This document shows positions 12,301 to 27,300 of a stretch of DNA of 64,000 nt, piece by piece; positions within the stretch are counted from its first letter, which is position 1; the number at the start of each line of letters is the position of its first letter. The notes below the pieces were generated by a model. It did not search any database. It was given only the letters and a program-made list of their open reading frames with translations, and had not been told where the DNA came from. The position numbers and the translations under genes were made by a program. Source of the stretch: Diphasiastrum complanatum (Eukaryota; Streptophyta; Lycopodiopsida; Lycopodiales; Lycopodiaceae); the NCBI GenBank assembly GCA_029204225.1, contig CM055102.1, forward strand, positions 46,640,998 to 46,704,997. Direction: 5' to 3'.

Positions 12301-15300
12301 TCCCAAGTAAGTTCAACCCATGAATAAAACAATCCTTTAGTAATGTCCTATTGGATGGTTAAAAGCATATCCACTGAGGAAACGTAAAGTTGTCTGAAAT
12401 ATCCACTTCATTTTGAGCATCAGCAATTATAGGCCATGAGTCTATAAGTTCTGACATATCATTTGGACCTGTCTAACACTAACCAGCACTTCGTACATGG
12501 AATTATTTAATAATTATATAGAGAATTTTGTTATTGACATAAAATCTTCAGTCTTCTATTTGCTATTTGTTGCATGTATCTTTAATGTTTGTGTACACGT
12601 GTGAGGAGTCCAACTCTTAAACCTCAAGGTGTAGAAAAGGAGCCTAGTATGAACCAGTCAAACTGCAATTAGAATTGGTTCAGAAATACATTTGCTGGTT
12701 CCAATAAAAAAAAATGGTAATTTTATAAACACTAAAAAAATTTAGATTTAATAGCTAAATAATAGTTGGTTCAGCATTCAAGGTATATTAGCACAAGTTT
12801 CAACTTTCAAATAGATGCATTATAGTGCTACCCGTATACTTGATACTTATTCCTGTTACCTGGCAACAAGGTTACAAAACCTGACCAACTTTTGTAAATG
12901 CACAAGTAGATTAACAGGCTATCTCAGCAATTTTGAAACTTGTGAAATTATGGCACAGGAAAAAATAGTTGGGTAAGAGCTGTCTGTTTCAGCTTCTATT
13001 AGCTAAAGACCACAAGCAATTTACAACCATCCTCAATACTTACTACTATCATTTGACAACAAGGTCACACAAAACTAACCAGCATGTGTGAATGTTAGCT
13101 GGCGACTGCAACAAATTTGAAAATTGCATAATTTTAACACGCAAATAGTTTGTTTAGAGTTGAGGGTACATTTACACTACTTCCAACTTTCAGATAGCCA
13201 ATGATCGCACTATATACTTTAACATATATATTCATTGCTTACTATTGCTACCCACACATGAAAGCACCAGAAGTTTCCAGGCACAAAGTTGCTATATAGT
13301 TCAGGGTACATTTAAGACATTTAAACTTTCCAAGTAGCCATCAATCATACAGCTCATTGATTTCCCATGTATAGAGGCTGACAACAAGGTTAGAAAAATT
13401 GACAGGCATGTGTGAAGGCAAACAGGCTATCTCAAAAGGATTGAATTTCAAATGCACCCCAATTTGCCTCTGGCAGTTTACAACCTAAAATGACAATGAA
13501 AACTAGCCAAAGTCTCAAGCCTGTTCAAGGTAACATGCTTTATTTCATTTGATTTCCAAAGGCTCCTCAAATTCATATCAACTAAAACGATCCAAAGATT
13601 ATGCAAAGAGCAAACACCAAACTTCCTAGAACTCGAAGATTGTCAAAATCACATCTCTCAAATTGATCGTGTGAAAATCATGTACAGTTAAGCTCTCTTT
13701 AAAGGATATAGGATTCCTTCAAGAATTGATCTAAATTAGAGTATCCAATGATTTTGAGAAGCTTGACTCATTTGGCATTGGATTCTAGTGACTCACTTAG
13801 TAAATAGCCAATATTGCCAAAAATCCCGATTTTGGGGAATCAACAACAAGAAATGATTTTGATCTTTCCTAATTATCGTCTATCTATGTACTAGAGATTG
13901 ACACACTTGGCTATCCATAATATTGCCAAATGTCAAGAATCTATAAGGTAGTTTTAGCATTTTTAAGACGACTCCTTAAAACTAGCTAGATTCTAGCATG
14001 GATTTACTTATGATTCCAAGGGCTGATCTGAACTCAATATATGATGCTTTCAAAAGGTTTTAGGAAGAATATCAGCCACACAATCTGAAGTATCCACATG
14101 CTCCAACTTGATTTCTTTGGCTTGAACTTTTTCCCTCACAAAGTGATGAGCAATTTCGACGCGTTTGCTCCTAGCATGAAAGATAGATTTGTTGCAAGGG
14201 TTTGAGCTGAAATATTGTCACACACAATGAGTGGAATGTCTTCACATTTAATCACCTTTAGTTCCACGAATAGCCTGAAATGGCACCTTCTCCCAACAAT
14301 ATAGCATGTGCAATTGTAGATCTTCTATCCACTTTGTCTCTTGCAAAATATGAATTCGAGAAGCCAATCAAGTTAATGTGATCTCCACTATACAATATGC
14401 CAAAATCTAATGTGCTAGAGATGTATCTAAGTACTCTTTTGGATTGTTTCCAATGATGGATCAAGGGAGTTTGCATGAAATGACTCATGTTATTTACACT
14501 ATAACTAAGATCAGTTCTTGTGATAGTGAGCCAAATCACGGAGCCTATAAGACTTCTGTAGAGTGTGATGTCCATGAAGGATTCTTCATCATCTCTATTT
14601 GGATATTTTACATGATGCTCCATTGGAGTTTCTACTTTATTGAACTTCTTAAGAATTGAAGTAGCATACTTGGACTAACAAATGAGACTATAATTACAAG
14701 TCTTAAGTATCTCAATGCCCAAGATATAGGTCTTGCATCTTGAATTCCTTAGATTATGCTATTTTGGTCTCATCAATGAGATTGACATTGTTTCCACAAA
14801 AAATTATGTCATTTACATATAGTACATGTATAGTTAGATCACCATCAAAGAATTCAAAGTACAATGAAGGATCTGAATCACTTAAAGTGAAACCAAGTGA
14901 TAGAATGAAGGAGTTGAGTCTAGAATGCCATGACCTTGGAGCTTGTTTTAGGCCATACAAGCTCTTTTTGAGTATGCACCCAGCCTTAGAGCCTTTGCGC
15001 TTTCATAAAGAGTATGTTTTTTCCGCTCAGACACCCCATTTTGTTGAGGTGTGTAGGGACATAAGTACTCCTTTTTTATGCCATTTTTGCTCACAATAGT
15101 TGTCATGCGCGACTGACCTCGGATTGTTTATCCCGCTAGACGTCAGTACTACCTCGACCCATAAGTTAATTATAATTGTGAGGGGTTTGGGGACCTCATG
15201 TGCATATGGTCAGAATTAATGGTTTTGGCCTAAACTCATGATGGTGGATTATCATGGGTCAATCAGTGAGTCATAAGGGAATTGGATGATGTGGCCCAGA

Positions 15301-18300
15301 TAGGCTGCACAGGTGTCCAATGAGGTGTCACAATGCACTAGTAGTGGTGCATGGGCCTTGGAGGGTACAAGTATACCCATTGGGCTCTCACTAGTGTATG
15401 CTTGATTGTGTGATTAATAGCTACATGTTGGTGGTGTGATTCCTCCTTCCCTCGTGATAGATTGATCTATAGCTTGGGGGTAAGATCGTAAGATCTAGGT
15501 TTGGTTGGTATATTGGTATCAGAGCCTAAGCTAAGCAGATTTGCCGTTGGATTGTACTCAAAAGGAGTCGAGAATCGGAGAGGATCTTTGTGTTGAGGTG
15601 GTTTCAATTCCCTCTTCTCGTGAGTCACTATTTTCAGGAGGAATCGATTGTGTGGTAAGTGAACTACCAAGTTGACAGTCAGTTGGTTGTTTTGTGCTCT
15701 TGAATGGGGATTTAAGAAGAGATTTTGATTCCTTTTTTGCATTCAAGTTTGCCATTAGTTTTTTCTCCATTTGCTTTTTGGGTAATCGGAAATGGTTAGC
15801 CTTCAAAAAAAGCAGATTTTTTGTTGAGTACTTGTAAAACAAGCAACCGTATCCTTTTAGAGGTGTATGCTGGTTTTTCCCATTTGAAATTGGCTTCCAA
15901 TAATCACTTAAGCAAATAGGCCTTCCTTGTTGGGAGGGCAGCCCTCGCCCTAGGGTGGGAGCCCGAGGGTAGGCCCCGACCAGCAAGGAAGGCCCGAGGG
16001 CTGCGGGCCTTCCCCTGCAGGTGGACACCGGGTTTTTTTTTTTTTTTTGGTTTTTTTTTTTGGGGCCATACGGTTACGGACGTACGGCCGCATGCGTGGA
16101 CTAGTTTTTCTTTCTTTTTTTTCGCATTTAATATGCAGTTTTTGTTACATTTGTGGTAGAATGTGCATGTATGTGGATAGCCAATGACGGGCTGCCACAT
16201 AGCACATGCACATTCCACCGTAGAGAGAGGAGAGAGAACGCACATTCCATAGAGAGAGACTACACATTCTAGAGAGAGAATGATTGACTCCGAAGGAGAG
16301 AGAAAAGTGGATGGACATTATGCTCCTGGAGGTGGTCCCAAAATACAAAGGAAACCTGAGCACATGGCATTACGTAGTGTTGCGAAGGGGGGGGGGATTA
16401 GAAAGTTGTTACATTCTAATTATGTGAGAAAGAGGGGGGGGGTGTTAAATAATGCTCTTGGTTTTTATTTTTATTTTATCTTTAAAACCTTATTGAGTGC
16501 CTTTTAACCATCATTGGTTTATGAATTTTTTAATGGTTATCATGTTGTTTATAGGCCTATGCACTTGCAAGATTATTTGGTATGATATTTTGAAAAGCAA
16601 GACATGGTCTCAAAAACAGAATTTTTTGGACATTGATTTTATATAAACAGGTATACCCGAAATAAATCTTGTAATTAATGAAATTATTTTTTTTTCATTT
16701 TTCTAGGCAATGGCAATTGATGAAGTTCCCGTTATGGGGGACATTTTTCTCGTTTCGGTGGAGGCAGCTCCCCTCGAAACCGGCGACATGGGCTGGATTC
16801 CTAGAGGAATTCCGTAAGGCGCTTGTCCCAATTGATAATTCTGAGACGTTTCATCAAATGCCGAATGGGTAGTCGAGAATGGACACGTATGTCCCAGAGT
16901 TCTTGGTTTGTTTGGCCAAGGTGCCACTCTTCGATCGAAAATTGGCACAATGGCAATTTATTTATGGGTCGCCAACTGATTACCAAAACGAGTGCAAATG
17001 GAATGTCCTCCACACGTTGGAAGATGATATCATTGTAAAGGACAAAGTGCAGATTGCGGCAATAAAGGAGAACCTCTGCTTCCTATGCAACAAACCTGGG
17101 CACTGTGCTAAACAGGGCCTCGAGAGGAAAAATAAATCATCATGACGATAAATTAGATTCATTAGTTGTTACATTCTAATTATGTGAGAAAGAGGGGGGC
17201 GGGGGTTTAAATTATGCTCTTGGATTTTATTTTTATTTTATCTTAAAAACCTTATTGAGTGGCTTTTAACCATTGGTTTATGAATTTTTTAACGAAAGTT
17301 ATAAGTAGTTATTTGGCATAACTTAAATCTTGTAATTAATGAGAGTTTTTTTTTTTTTTTTTAGGCAATGGCAACTGATGAAGTTCCCGTTATGGGGGAC
17401 AATTGTCCCGTTTCTAGGAGCTCCCCTCGAAACCCACTGTGACATGGGCTTGATTCCTAGAGGAATTCCGTAAGGCATTTGTCGCAATTAATAATTCTGA
17501 GATGTATATTCCTTTCATCAACAACCAAATGGGTAGTCGAGAATTGGACACGTATGTCCCAGAGTTCTTGGATTGTTTGGCCAAGGTGCCACTCTTCGAT
17601 TGAAAATTGGCACAATGGCAATTCATTTATGGGTTGCCAGCCGATTGCCAAAATGAGTGCAAACAGAATGTCCTCCACACGTTGGAAGACGCTATCTGAG
17701 TAGCAAAGGCCTACGATAGCACTGTGGTTGCCTCACAAAAGAGTATGCATGGCCAATCGGCCCAGAAGCCTAAGATTGAAAAGCCAAAGAATAATAAGAG
17801 GAAAAAGATGTTTTTTGACGAACTGGAAGCTGCTGCGTACCAACACAAAAAGAAAAGAAAAACAAGAAGAAGCCAGTTGTAAAAGACAAAGTGCAGATTG
17901 CGGCAATAAAGGAGAACCTCTGCTTTCTATGCAACAAACCTGGGCACCATGCTAAACAATGCCCCGAGAGGAAAAATAAATCATCATGACGATGGATTTA
18001 CCCGCAGGTGAATTGAAAGTCGATTTGTTAAATGGTTGTGAATGTACTTGTAACTTCAGTACACTTTCTTTCAAGCCTAATCAATTGTTTTAGGTTAGAG
18101 GCAATATTTTAGGGAAAGACGTAAATGTACTACTGTTTGATACTGTAAGTGTTCAACTTTTTAAATGCTTGGCTTGTGCAGAAACTTCAAGTGCCCACCA
18201 TGGCCAGTGATCACCGTTATGTCGTCCATCTAGCCTTGGGCAAACAGCTACCTTATGGCCTACCACCCGCTCGGTCGGTGGACCATAACATAGATTTATT

Positions 18301-21300
18301 GCCCGGTAGACACCCCATTTTTAGACAACCTTATAGGTTTAGTCAAAAGGAAGAGGGGGAAGTGGCTAGGCAAATCGAGGAATACCTTAGGATGGGACAC
18401 ATCAGATCAAGTAAGTCCCCATGGGGAGTGCCCGTTCTTCTTAAGAGTAAGAAGGACGGCAGTTTCCGGTTATGTGTGGACTACAAGGGTCTAAACAAAC
18501 TTACCGTAAAAAATAAGTACCCGTTACCTAGGATGGATGATCTCATAGATCGTTTGAATGGAGCGATGTACTTCATGAAAATCCATCTTCGTACGGGATA
18601 TCATCAGATTAGGATACATCCGGATGATGTATCTAAGACCGGTTTTAGGACAAGATTTGGCCATTATGAGTTCCTAGTCCTACCTTTTGGGTTGACTAAT
18701 GCTCCTGCAATTTTCCAGCAAATGATAAACAACTTGTTTCGTCCATATTTGGGGAAGTTCGTGGTAGTGTTTTTAAATGATACTTTGATCTATAGTAAAA
18801 CACTCAAAAAGCATGTAAATCATCTCCGTACTATCTTACGTATCTTGAGACAAGAGAAGATTTATGCTAAAGAATCAAAGTGTGAATTTATTAAGAAGGA
18901 ACTTCTTTACCTTGGTCATAAGATCACCTCTTTTGGGATCAAAATTGACGAGGAAAAGGTAAAGACAGTTGCAAAATGGCCGATTCCTCAAACGATCCGT
19001 GATTTCAAGTCATTTTTGGGGTTAACTATATTTTTTCATAAGTTTGCAGAGGACTATTCTAAGATTGCCGCACCTCTCAACAATTTGTTGAAGGGGGTGA
19101 AAATTCGGAAAGGAAGGTCAAGCGCTCCCATTAAATGGAATGAGAAATTGGATGAGAGTTTTCGGAATAGTGGATCTAGATATTCGATTTGAGAATAACG
19201 GATCTAGATATTCCGTTTGTCCTTAATACTGACGCGAGTGATACAGCTATTGGAGCTGTTCTCTTATAGGAGGGCCAGCCCGTTGCTTTTGAGAGCAAAA
19301 AGATAACCGATGCACAAGTCAAATATACAACGCAAGAAAAAGAGCCTTTTGCGGTGATCCATGCATTGAAATCATGGAGACATTACATGTATTGTAATAA
19401 GTTTGTGGTTACCATGGATGACCAACCTATAAAATTTTTTTTGCAATTAGAATGATTTGAGAGGTCGTGAGGCCCGATGGGTAGAACTCATGCATGAATT
19501 CGACTTTGAAGTGTGGTATATCAAAGGCACCACTAATCGGGTGGTTGATGCACTTAGTCGAATTGGTGAAGTGAACGAGCTTTCCTTCAGAGAGATCCGC
19601 ACATATTTCTATCTCTCCCTGAGGTGTCTTTGTGAGAAAGACCCGCATTTTGGACCAATTTGGAAGAGGATTCTAGCAGCCATGTCAAGCGAGACTGATT
19701 TACATGGTGATCAAATGGGAGAAAGGACAAAAAGAGTGTTGATGACTTCTCTATTTGTAATGGACTATTGTTCAGAAAAGGGAAGGTTTGTGTGCCCGAT
19801 GTGGATGCCATTAAAAAGAAAATATTGTATGAGTGTCATGACTCACCGCGTGCGGGGCATCCAGGCATACATTGTACTCTAGATTTGGTATGAAGGGATT
19901 TTTATTGGCCAAAACTTAATCCCGGGGGAAGAATGTCATGCCAACAACTGATCTCGGATTGTTTATCTTGCTAGAGGGCAGTAGGCCTACCTCGACCCAT
20001 GAGTTAATTATGATTTTGAGGGGTTTGGTCATGTGCATATGGTCATAATTAATGGTTGGAGGCCTAAACTCATGATGGTGGATTATTATGGGTCTATCAG
20101 TGAGTCATAGGGGAACTGGATGATGTGGCCCAGATAGGCTCCATAGGTGTCCAGTGAGGTGTCACAGTGCACTACTAGTGGTGCAAGGGCCTTGAAGGGT
20201 ATAAGTATACCCATTGGGCTCTCACTAGTGTATGTTTGATTGTGTGTTCAGTAGCTACATGTTGCTGGTGTGATTCCTCCTTCCCTTGTGATAGATTGAT
20301 CCATAGCTTGGGGGCTAGATCCGTAAGATCTAGGTTTGGTTGGGTTGGTTTGTCCACCATCCGATTCCCTTGTGTTGCTTGTTTGTGGCTTGCTTAGTGA
20401 TTGAATCCTTGGTTAGGACCTTATAATAGTCCTTGAAGCTTGTGGAGATGTATTCTCCTCCTCTATCCGACCTTGGTACCTTGATCTTAGTACTAAATTA
20501 ATTCTCAGCAAGGACTTTGAACTTTAAGAAAGTTTCAAACACCATAGCTTTAAAAGATAAGAGATAGATCCAAGTAAATCTACTATGATCATCTATGAAG
20601 GTGACAAATCATAGTAACTCCTCCATTGCTTTTACGACTAGAGAAGTGCACATCCAAGTGAACGAGATACAAAACTTGAGATGATGATCTATCAAGAGAT
20701 CTTGGAAAAGACATGTGCTTTGGCAAAAGCACATGCTTCACATATCTTACGACATCTTGACAAAAACTTGGGCAAACCAAGAACTTTCTCCTCCTTGCAC
20801 ATTGACTCCATGGCTTTGAAGTTAGGATGGCCCAATCTTTTGTGCCATAGTTCAACTTGGGAAAGTTCATCCTCGGCCATCAAACAAGAGTTACATTGTT
20901 CATTAACATCCAACTTGAAAAGTCTCCCAAACCATGTCCCTCTTGAAATCACCTCATCATTCATCTTGATTAAGCAAGTACTAACATCAAATTCAACTTG
21001 AAAGCCTTTGTCCAACACACACCCACTATCTATTCACCAAGGGTTCTCTACTTTTTGCTTGCCTTGTGCTTTCTTCCTCTTAAAGCATTTGGAAGCAAAG
21101 TGCCCTTTCTTCCCTTGAGCTTGGTGAAGCCATAACAAGATGATAAATGAACACCAAGTTCACGCATGTGAATGAAGATCATAAATGAAGTTGCTGTACT
21201 TTGCAGCCTAATAGTGATATACACAAAGTCCTAGCAAGACCTACAAAGATATCATTTGATCACTAGATAGTTCTATCTTCTCACTACTATCAAAAAAGCT

Positions 21301-24300
21301 TGAAGAACTTGACCTTTCCAATTTTGCAAAGAAAGAGACACTTTAGTAAGAGCTACAAGTTTGCTTTTTTTAGATCCAAACACATGTAATAGACTCATTC
21401 AGTTCTAATTTACCCTTCTCCTAAGAATGGACTAAGCTTGATTGAAGATAAACTATGTCACAATTTTTTTACTTTTTGACACAAATTTGAGATTTTTGAC
21501 TTTTACACTTAAGGTGTTTGCATGATCTATCTTAAATGCTACAGATCTGGGACTCTATAGTGACCTAAAGATTATCATTATGATTTTTGAATCACTTGAA
21601 GTGTAGTGCATCCGATTCTATGTTTCTATCTCAAGATTCTAGATGGTTGCCAATGCACAAAGTGGCAAAACATGCCCTATTGGATCCATCTCATAGAGGA
21701 AGGAGGAGGCGCGAGAGAGTTGCGCACGCCCAACGCGACCAGGTACTTGGTACATTCCTTTGAATAGGCTCTGATACCATGAGAAAAATCAGAGAAAAAC
21801 AGGCTACATACCACGGTGATCTCCCTTTAAAACCCTAGTAATCACAAAAGGCAATTCGTGCAGATTTCAGTGTAAGGATCTTATTACTTGCTTCTTCTTC
21901 GGGGATGCTCGTGTTATGCTTTCAAAAATTGTCATTGGCAAAAATGTAGTGATCAGGAAGCTCTAAAGTACCTTGTTAGCCACTGTTTTTTGATACGCTT
22001 TTGAATGGTTCTCACCAATAGTTGCAGGTTTCATAGTTGGTCTTAAGAGATAAGAGGGGCAAAAGCTGCTATGTAAGGGAAATTCTCAAATTTATTGGAA
22101 TCGCAAAAGAGATGAAAGATAAGTGGAACATCAAAGCCAAGATGAAGTTCTTGCAATTCAACCTAGACTTGGAATATTTAACCACATGATAATGTAGCTA
22201 TCAGGAAACCAATCCTCCAGCTTCCTCTAGGCTTTTCTTGCTAACCTGAACTGGAGCTTCACAAATGAAAGGCTCCAGGGCCTCCAACGTCACAATCCAA
22301 GGTGAAATTGTTGTGCCTACATGCCAATGGATCCTTGTAAGAAGTACCAATGTTACAACTTTCAAGTAGCAATGAAGTAGCACAGCTGAGCTTGAGGTAA
22401 ATAGCTCAAATTTGTTTATAACAAACTTCCAACTCAGTGACATTAGAATGCATGAAAGCTTTCAAATGGGTAATCAAAGGAACATACCAAAACTCTTGCC
22501 AAGGAATGGGCCTAAAGGTGAAGATTCCCATTTCTGGATATCTCTTGCTGTCACACTCAAGCAGAACCAGATTTCAAAGACTAGCAGTTTAATGACTAAG
22601 AACTAAAGCTTTGTACAGACTATTAAATTTTCACACTTCTTTTCAGGTAGAAAACAACATAGATTCACATTTCACAAGAAAACTTTGAAATTGACTCAGG
22701 AATGAAATGGAGAATGTCAAGATCGATATGAGCCACTAATCAAGATCATCTGAAGACCAGCAAGTATACATAAAATTGTGGAAGGCATAGATATATCTGT
22801 AAATGCAGGGAATCATTTACCACTCCAGTCATTCATTAGAACCAGACCAAAAATGTGATCAGCTGCGTCGTGGATACTGACTCGAGTCCCTAGATCATTT
22901 CCTGGACCTACAAACATGGCCTGTAGAGCTCTTTAACTTTGACGTCATGATATCCAGTACCATAAACCAGAAATTAATCTGGAATTCAAAGATGCAGAAA
23001 CATTTCAATCTCTAAGAATGGTCCTCCACAGAGTAAGCTCATAGTTCATCTGACAGGACAATCCCACCATCATAGTGCATAAGGTATGTACACAAGCAAT
23101 AACCAGTATGCAGTGTGGCACGATAAACTTTAATGTATCTGACAAAAATCATGTAAAGCCATTGTTGTCTTACCATTTCAAGCTCAAAGTCAACACGATT
23201 TGAGGGCTTAAATTCTGGTGGTGATGTACTATTTGGCGGTCCAGTTTGTCCCCTGAAAAGGTTTCCATTTAAATGGATCAATTTTGCTAACTTAAGAGCG
23301 CAAGGCAGCTCAATTTATCATGTCCTAACCTTGCCATAATAGCATGTCTTTTACAATAAGTACCTGTCTATAAGAATTAAGGATAATAGATATTTGGGCA
23401 GAAATAGACACTCTCACATGTTCAACACCCAGTGCATACTCATGCATAATATTTGACAGAAAATATATAGTCAGATACATTCAAAGTTATGACTTCAAAT
23501 GCAGTCACTCGATACTAGGAAAAGTAAATACGAAGCTCTTCCTTTTCATTAAAAAGGCACATGTAACACATACTAGTTACAAAATGTGCAATAGGAGAGA
23601 AAGCTTATGTCTCAGGCCGAGTGCTTATGATGCTCAGTCAGAGAATACCATGGCCTGATTATATCTGTCCCAGAAACAACGATGGAAGAGGATCGTCCAT
23701 GGTAAGCGATTGGCAGATATAACCTGCAGCAACCCAAAAGTAAAATCTACGTCACCTTGGCTGAAACAAAACTACAGGGGACGTCAAAAATTCACGAAAC
23801 ATTAGGTTGTTGACATTTTGTTCATCCCTGACCTTCACAATCTCGGAATCTCAAGCAGCAGCAACAAGATGTCACTTTCTCAAGCAACAAAAATCAGCAG
23901 ACTATGTATGCCTATTGGATGGATTTTATGTAGGAAAGGAATAATCTGATTATATGAGTCTGGATCTTTCAATGACCATTTGATTTGTCTGATAGAAACT
24001 ATTAAATTCAATCTCTCAATCGGATACCTCTGGAAAAGGAGTCTTACCAGTTGCATGCATCAGACATGTTCCCATCTAAATACACGAACAATTCTACATG
24101 AAAAGTTGTAGGCGTTTTGTCTTAGTGGCTTGTCTTCGGTTGATTTCCAAAGGTTGACAAGATCCAACTGGCAATGTAGCAAAAGGTTGTATTGAGCACT
24201 ATTCCAGACTCGAAAGTCTAAAGGTGAAGGCATTTCATTGCATACCCACTTGTACCTATCGATAGCATTTCATAAACAAAATGCTGACCTTGACGAGTTT

Positions 24301-27300
24301 AGTGTTTGAACACAGCGACACGTAGTGTTGCAAACAGAAGTCAGTTGACCCTGCGACCAGGCTGTTGAAATGCTATGGGTTACTGAGTTGGAGTCTGTAG
24401 TATATAGGAGCAATCATAGTCGAGAAATCCAAAACCAGTCTTGAACAGGGAAGCTCTGAAGGCATGGGTTGGAGGAACATTAAGTTCTTCTAATGAGCTC
24501 TGTTGTTGAGAAAAAAAATTCCAAGCTCAATTCGGCAAAAGGTAATTGAATGATGCCCATCCCTAACTGAGGATTTTTCTACTCGACTTGATTTTAAGTG
24601 ATCTTGAGAGTTTTTATTTTATTTTATATGGACGCACTTTGAGAAGCATAAGCTGAAAGACATTATCATTTATTCTGTATACTTGACTCTTGGAGTAAAT
24701 TTAATGACATTGAACAATCAACAAAGAAAATCCTGGGTGCCAGACAAGATGAGGAATATGCTAATTACAACTAGGCACGGTTTTTCCACAGGATCGAACA
24801 TAAGGTTGTTTCCTTTTCTTCTATAAGGTTTTAGCAGAAAATTCTCAAGATACATCTCAGTTAAAAAAACTTACCAATTAGGAGGAATTCTGTAGTCTTC
24901 CCCTCTGTAAATGGTTCCACAAGTCATCACATGATCTTTTGAGGAAAAGAAATCAGAGTAGTCTCCAATGACAGCAGGCAGTTCCAGTTTTACTTCACTC
25001 TGTCAAGTCCCAAATTCAGAACTCTTAATGCTTAGAAACTACAACTTGCTAGTTTCAGACAAAACTTTTTATTTTGCAGAAAATTGTGAGTCTAATTAGA
25101 TGTATAGCAGCTAAATTTCTTGATGCATACGCTTGCTTCAGACCATATGACCATTGAGATTTTTACACAGAGAATCTGCAGTAAACAGATCCAAATATTT
25201 AGAGCTGATCTTTGGAACATCTGAAAAGGGATCAAATGGTAATGCAGAGCTGCAAACTGAGTGATAATTGCTTATACCATGGGGACTAGAGCCTTCTTTC
25301 TCAAACTGTAATTATTCTGCAATGTAGGCTCATCTTCTGTGCAAGAACACAAAACACAGCACCATGAGAATTCGGAGTCATAATCAGCTGTCACAATCAC
25401 CATCTCCCCCAGCTTTAAGATGATGTCATAGGACGGATTAGTTTGGACATGGTTGATGCCTCAACAAAAATCCTTGGGTTTTGAGAAAAAGCTTTTAATG
25501 GAGGAATGAGGTTTCGACCTTTCTACTCACATTCTTCACTTAACGAGATTTTATCTTAATAACTGAGAAAGCAAACTTTTCATCATAATATAGGCATAAT
25601 TGACCATCTTTACACGAGCTGCATTTCCAACAAATTAGGTTTTCCTGATTGTGCCCAGGAAAATGCGTAACTGTACCTGAGAGAAGTCTTTGAATAGTAT
25701 TTCGTGCTTCTTTCCATGCAGGTCTCCCCAAGGCCATGAAGGAGTTTAAGGAAATCTGGCCCAGTTTCATGCATGAAAGCCATTAATATAGACATTTTTT
25801 GTTGCAAGTGAGTTCACTCTTTAAATATTTACAGAGCTTTCACCATAAAAACATATACAGTGAAACGAGAGGATTTAAAAGTGTTCCACCAATAATATTC
25901 CGAGTCTTTAGATCACAGCAATATTGTTGAAGCTTTGCATAGAAAACAGAAGGGGGATAAAAACAGTCTTTCAAGGCAACAAAACAAGATAAAGTGATGG
26001 ATGGACCACTGTACCGTTCATGGCTATTGAGTATATACCTATACTTACAGGACTACACAACAACTGAAGAAGCAAATCGAAAGACCGGGCAGATTTCTTT
26101 CCAACCAAAGTTGACTTTTCAAAAATCTACAAATTCAAGCTCAATTTCTTTCTGTAATGTTATCAAACCAGTAATGTAGCATGTGGCACCTACAATTAGG
26201 AATATATGTCAATGTTATGCTTAGGATAATATTGGTCATAACAACAGAGATGTACCATATATAGTCTGCCAACGAAGTCTTGGAGCATCAACCTCGGTAT
26301 GCATAGTGTGGACCAAATGCTACTACATCCAGTTCGACAGCGCTTAAGAATACGTGCACGTCACATGTAAATAGATTTCCACATTTGCTTTCATACATTT
26401 GAACAAAGACCAACTTGCTTGAGTTTCTCTCATTTTCCGGGAGGTGAAGACTATCAAATGAAGTCTCTACTTCCTCATGAAAAATTAGGGCAAAATCTAT
26501 ATTACATCACGTTAGCTTGCTCAAAATCCCAATAAATAGTAAAGATGATGGGCAGAATGAATGATCACAAGGCCGCTGCCCGTAACTTGGATGAAGATGT
26601 CCAACAAGAGCTGCATGTCCACTATTAGGACAAAAAAATATATCAAAGATAATACTTGACATAACAAAATCTTTAACCCTCCACAAGTCTTAGATCATCA
26701 ATTTCATCATGCATTGCATGGACCAAATGCAACCACAGTCCTACTCTCTAAGTCATTGCCCAAGAGTAAGTGCAGGTCACATGGACATACATATGTCCAC
26801 GTTAGATTCAATATATTGGTACAAACACCAACCTATTAGATTTATATGGAGGTGAAAGGCAGACTTCGATCATGATGAAGGCTAGCTCTAAAGAGCAACG
26901 CCAATCAAATGAAATCTCTTCCTTCTCATGGAAACTTAAGGAAAATTTCACATGTCCATCCCTTTAACTGCTGCTTACCAACTAGGGAGTCCAGACGGGC
27001 GCCAATCGTCTAATACAAAATTGGCAAACCGTATGGCGTGAGATTACCTTGCAAGTTCAGTGCTTATCCTACATACTCAAAAAGTCATGCAAATCGATTA
27101 ATTGCTTCGTGGAGCACAGTTAAACAATCGTGATTAAGCTCAATCATGCATTGGCAAAAGTAATTTGTCGTCTCTAAACTTTATGTAAGGCGCCCTAAGG
27201 TGAAATCTGTTCTGAATGCAGTTATTTACATCAAATGCCATCACCGCATTGTCGCTTGAGAAATGAATAAATTGACAATTTTTACAATGTAGAATAAAGA

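Larger units (their letters stand above)
15101..20425 (+). mobile_element. Ty3 retrotransposon nested in copia, non-autonomous
   Basis: Complete from LTR to LTR and flanked by a 5-bp duplication. Order: 5' LTR, tRNA-iMet-type primer site, long leader with poly-T and GAGAGA tracts (15530-16280), two tandem copies of a gag 3' part (about 16410-17161 and 17162-17990), remnant protease region, reverse transcriptase (18149-19192), RNase H (19196-19560), the first part of integrase, polypurine tract, 3' LTR. The integrase catalytic core is missing: the frame stops soon after the H2C2 region (near 19880), 50 bases before the LTR. It inserted into an older copia element within FAH intron 9, in the opposite direction to FAH. 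Confidence 0.85.

Noticed and set aside
12214-14049. 3' LTR of the intronic copia element
   Set aside because: I searched for the TGAGAAAAATCAGAG end seen beside the primer site and found no second copy.
15558-16245. Minus-strand open frames in the Ty3 leader
   Set aside because: They lie on the opposite strand in the leader between primer site and gag and consist of poly-Lys and low-complexity sequence.
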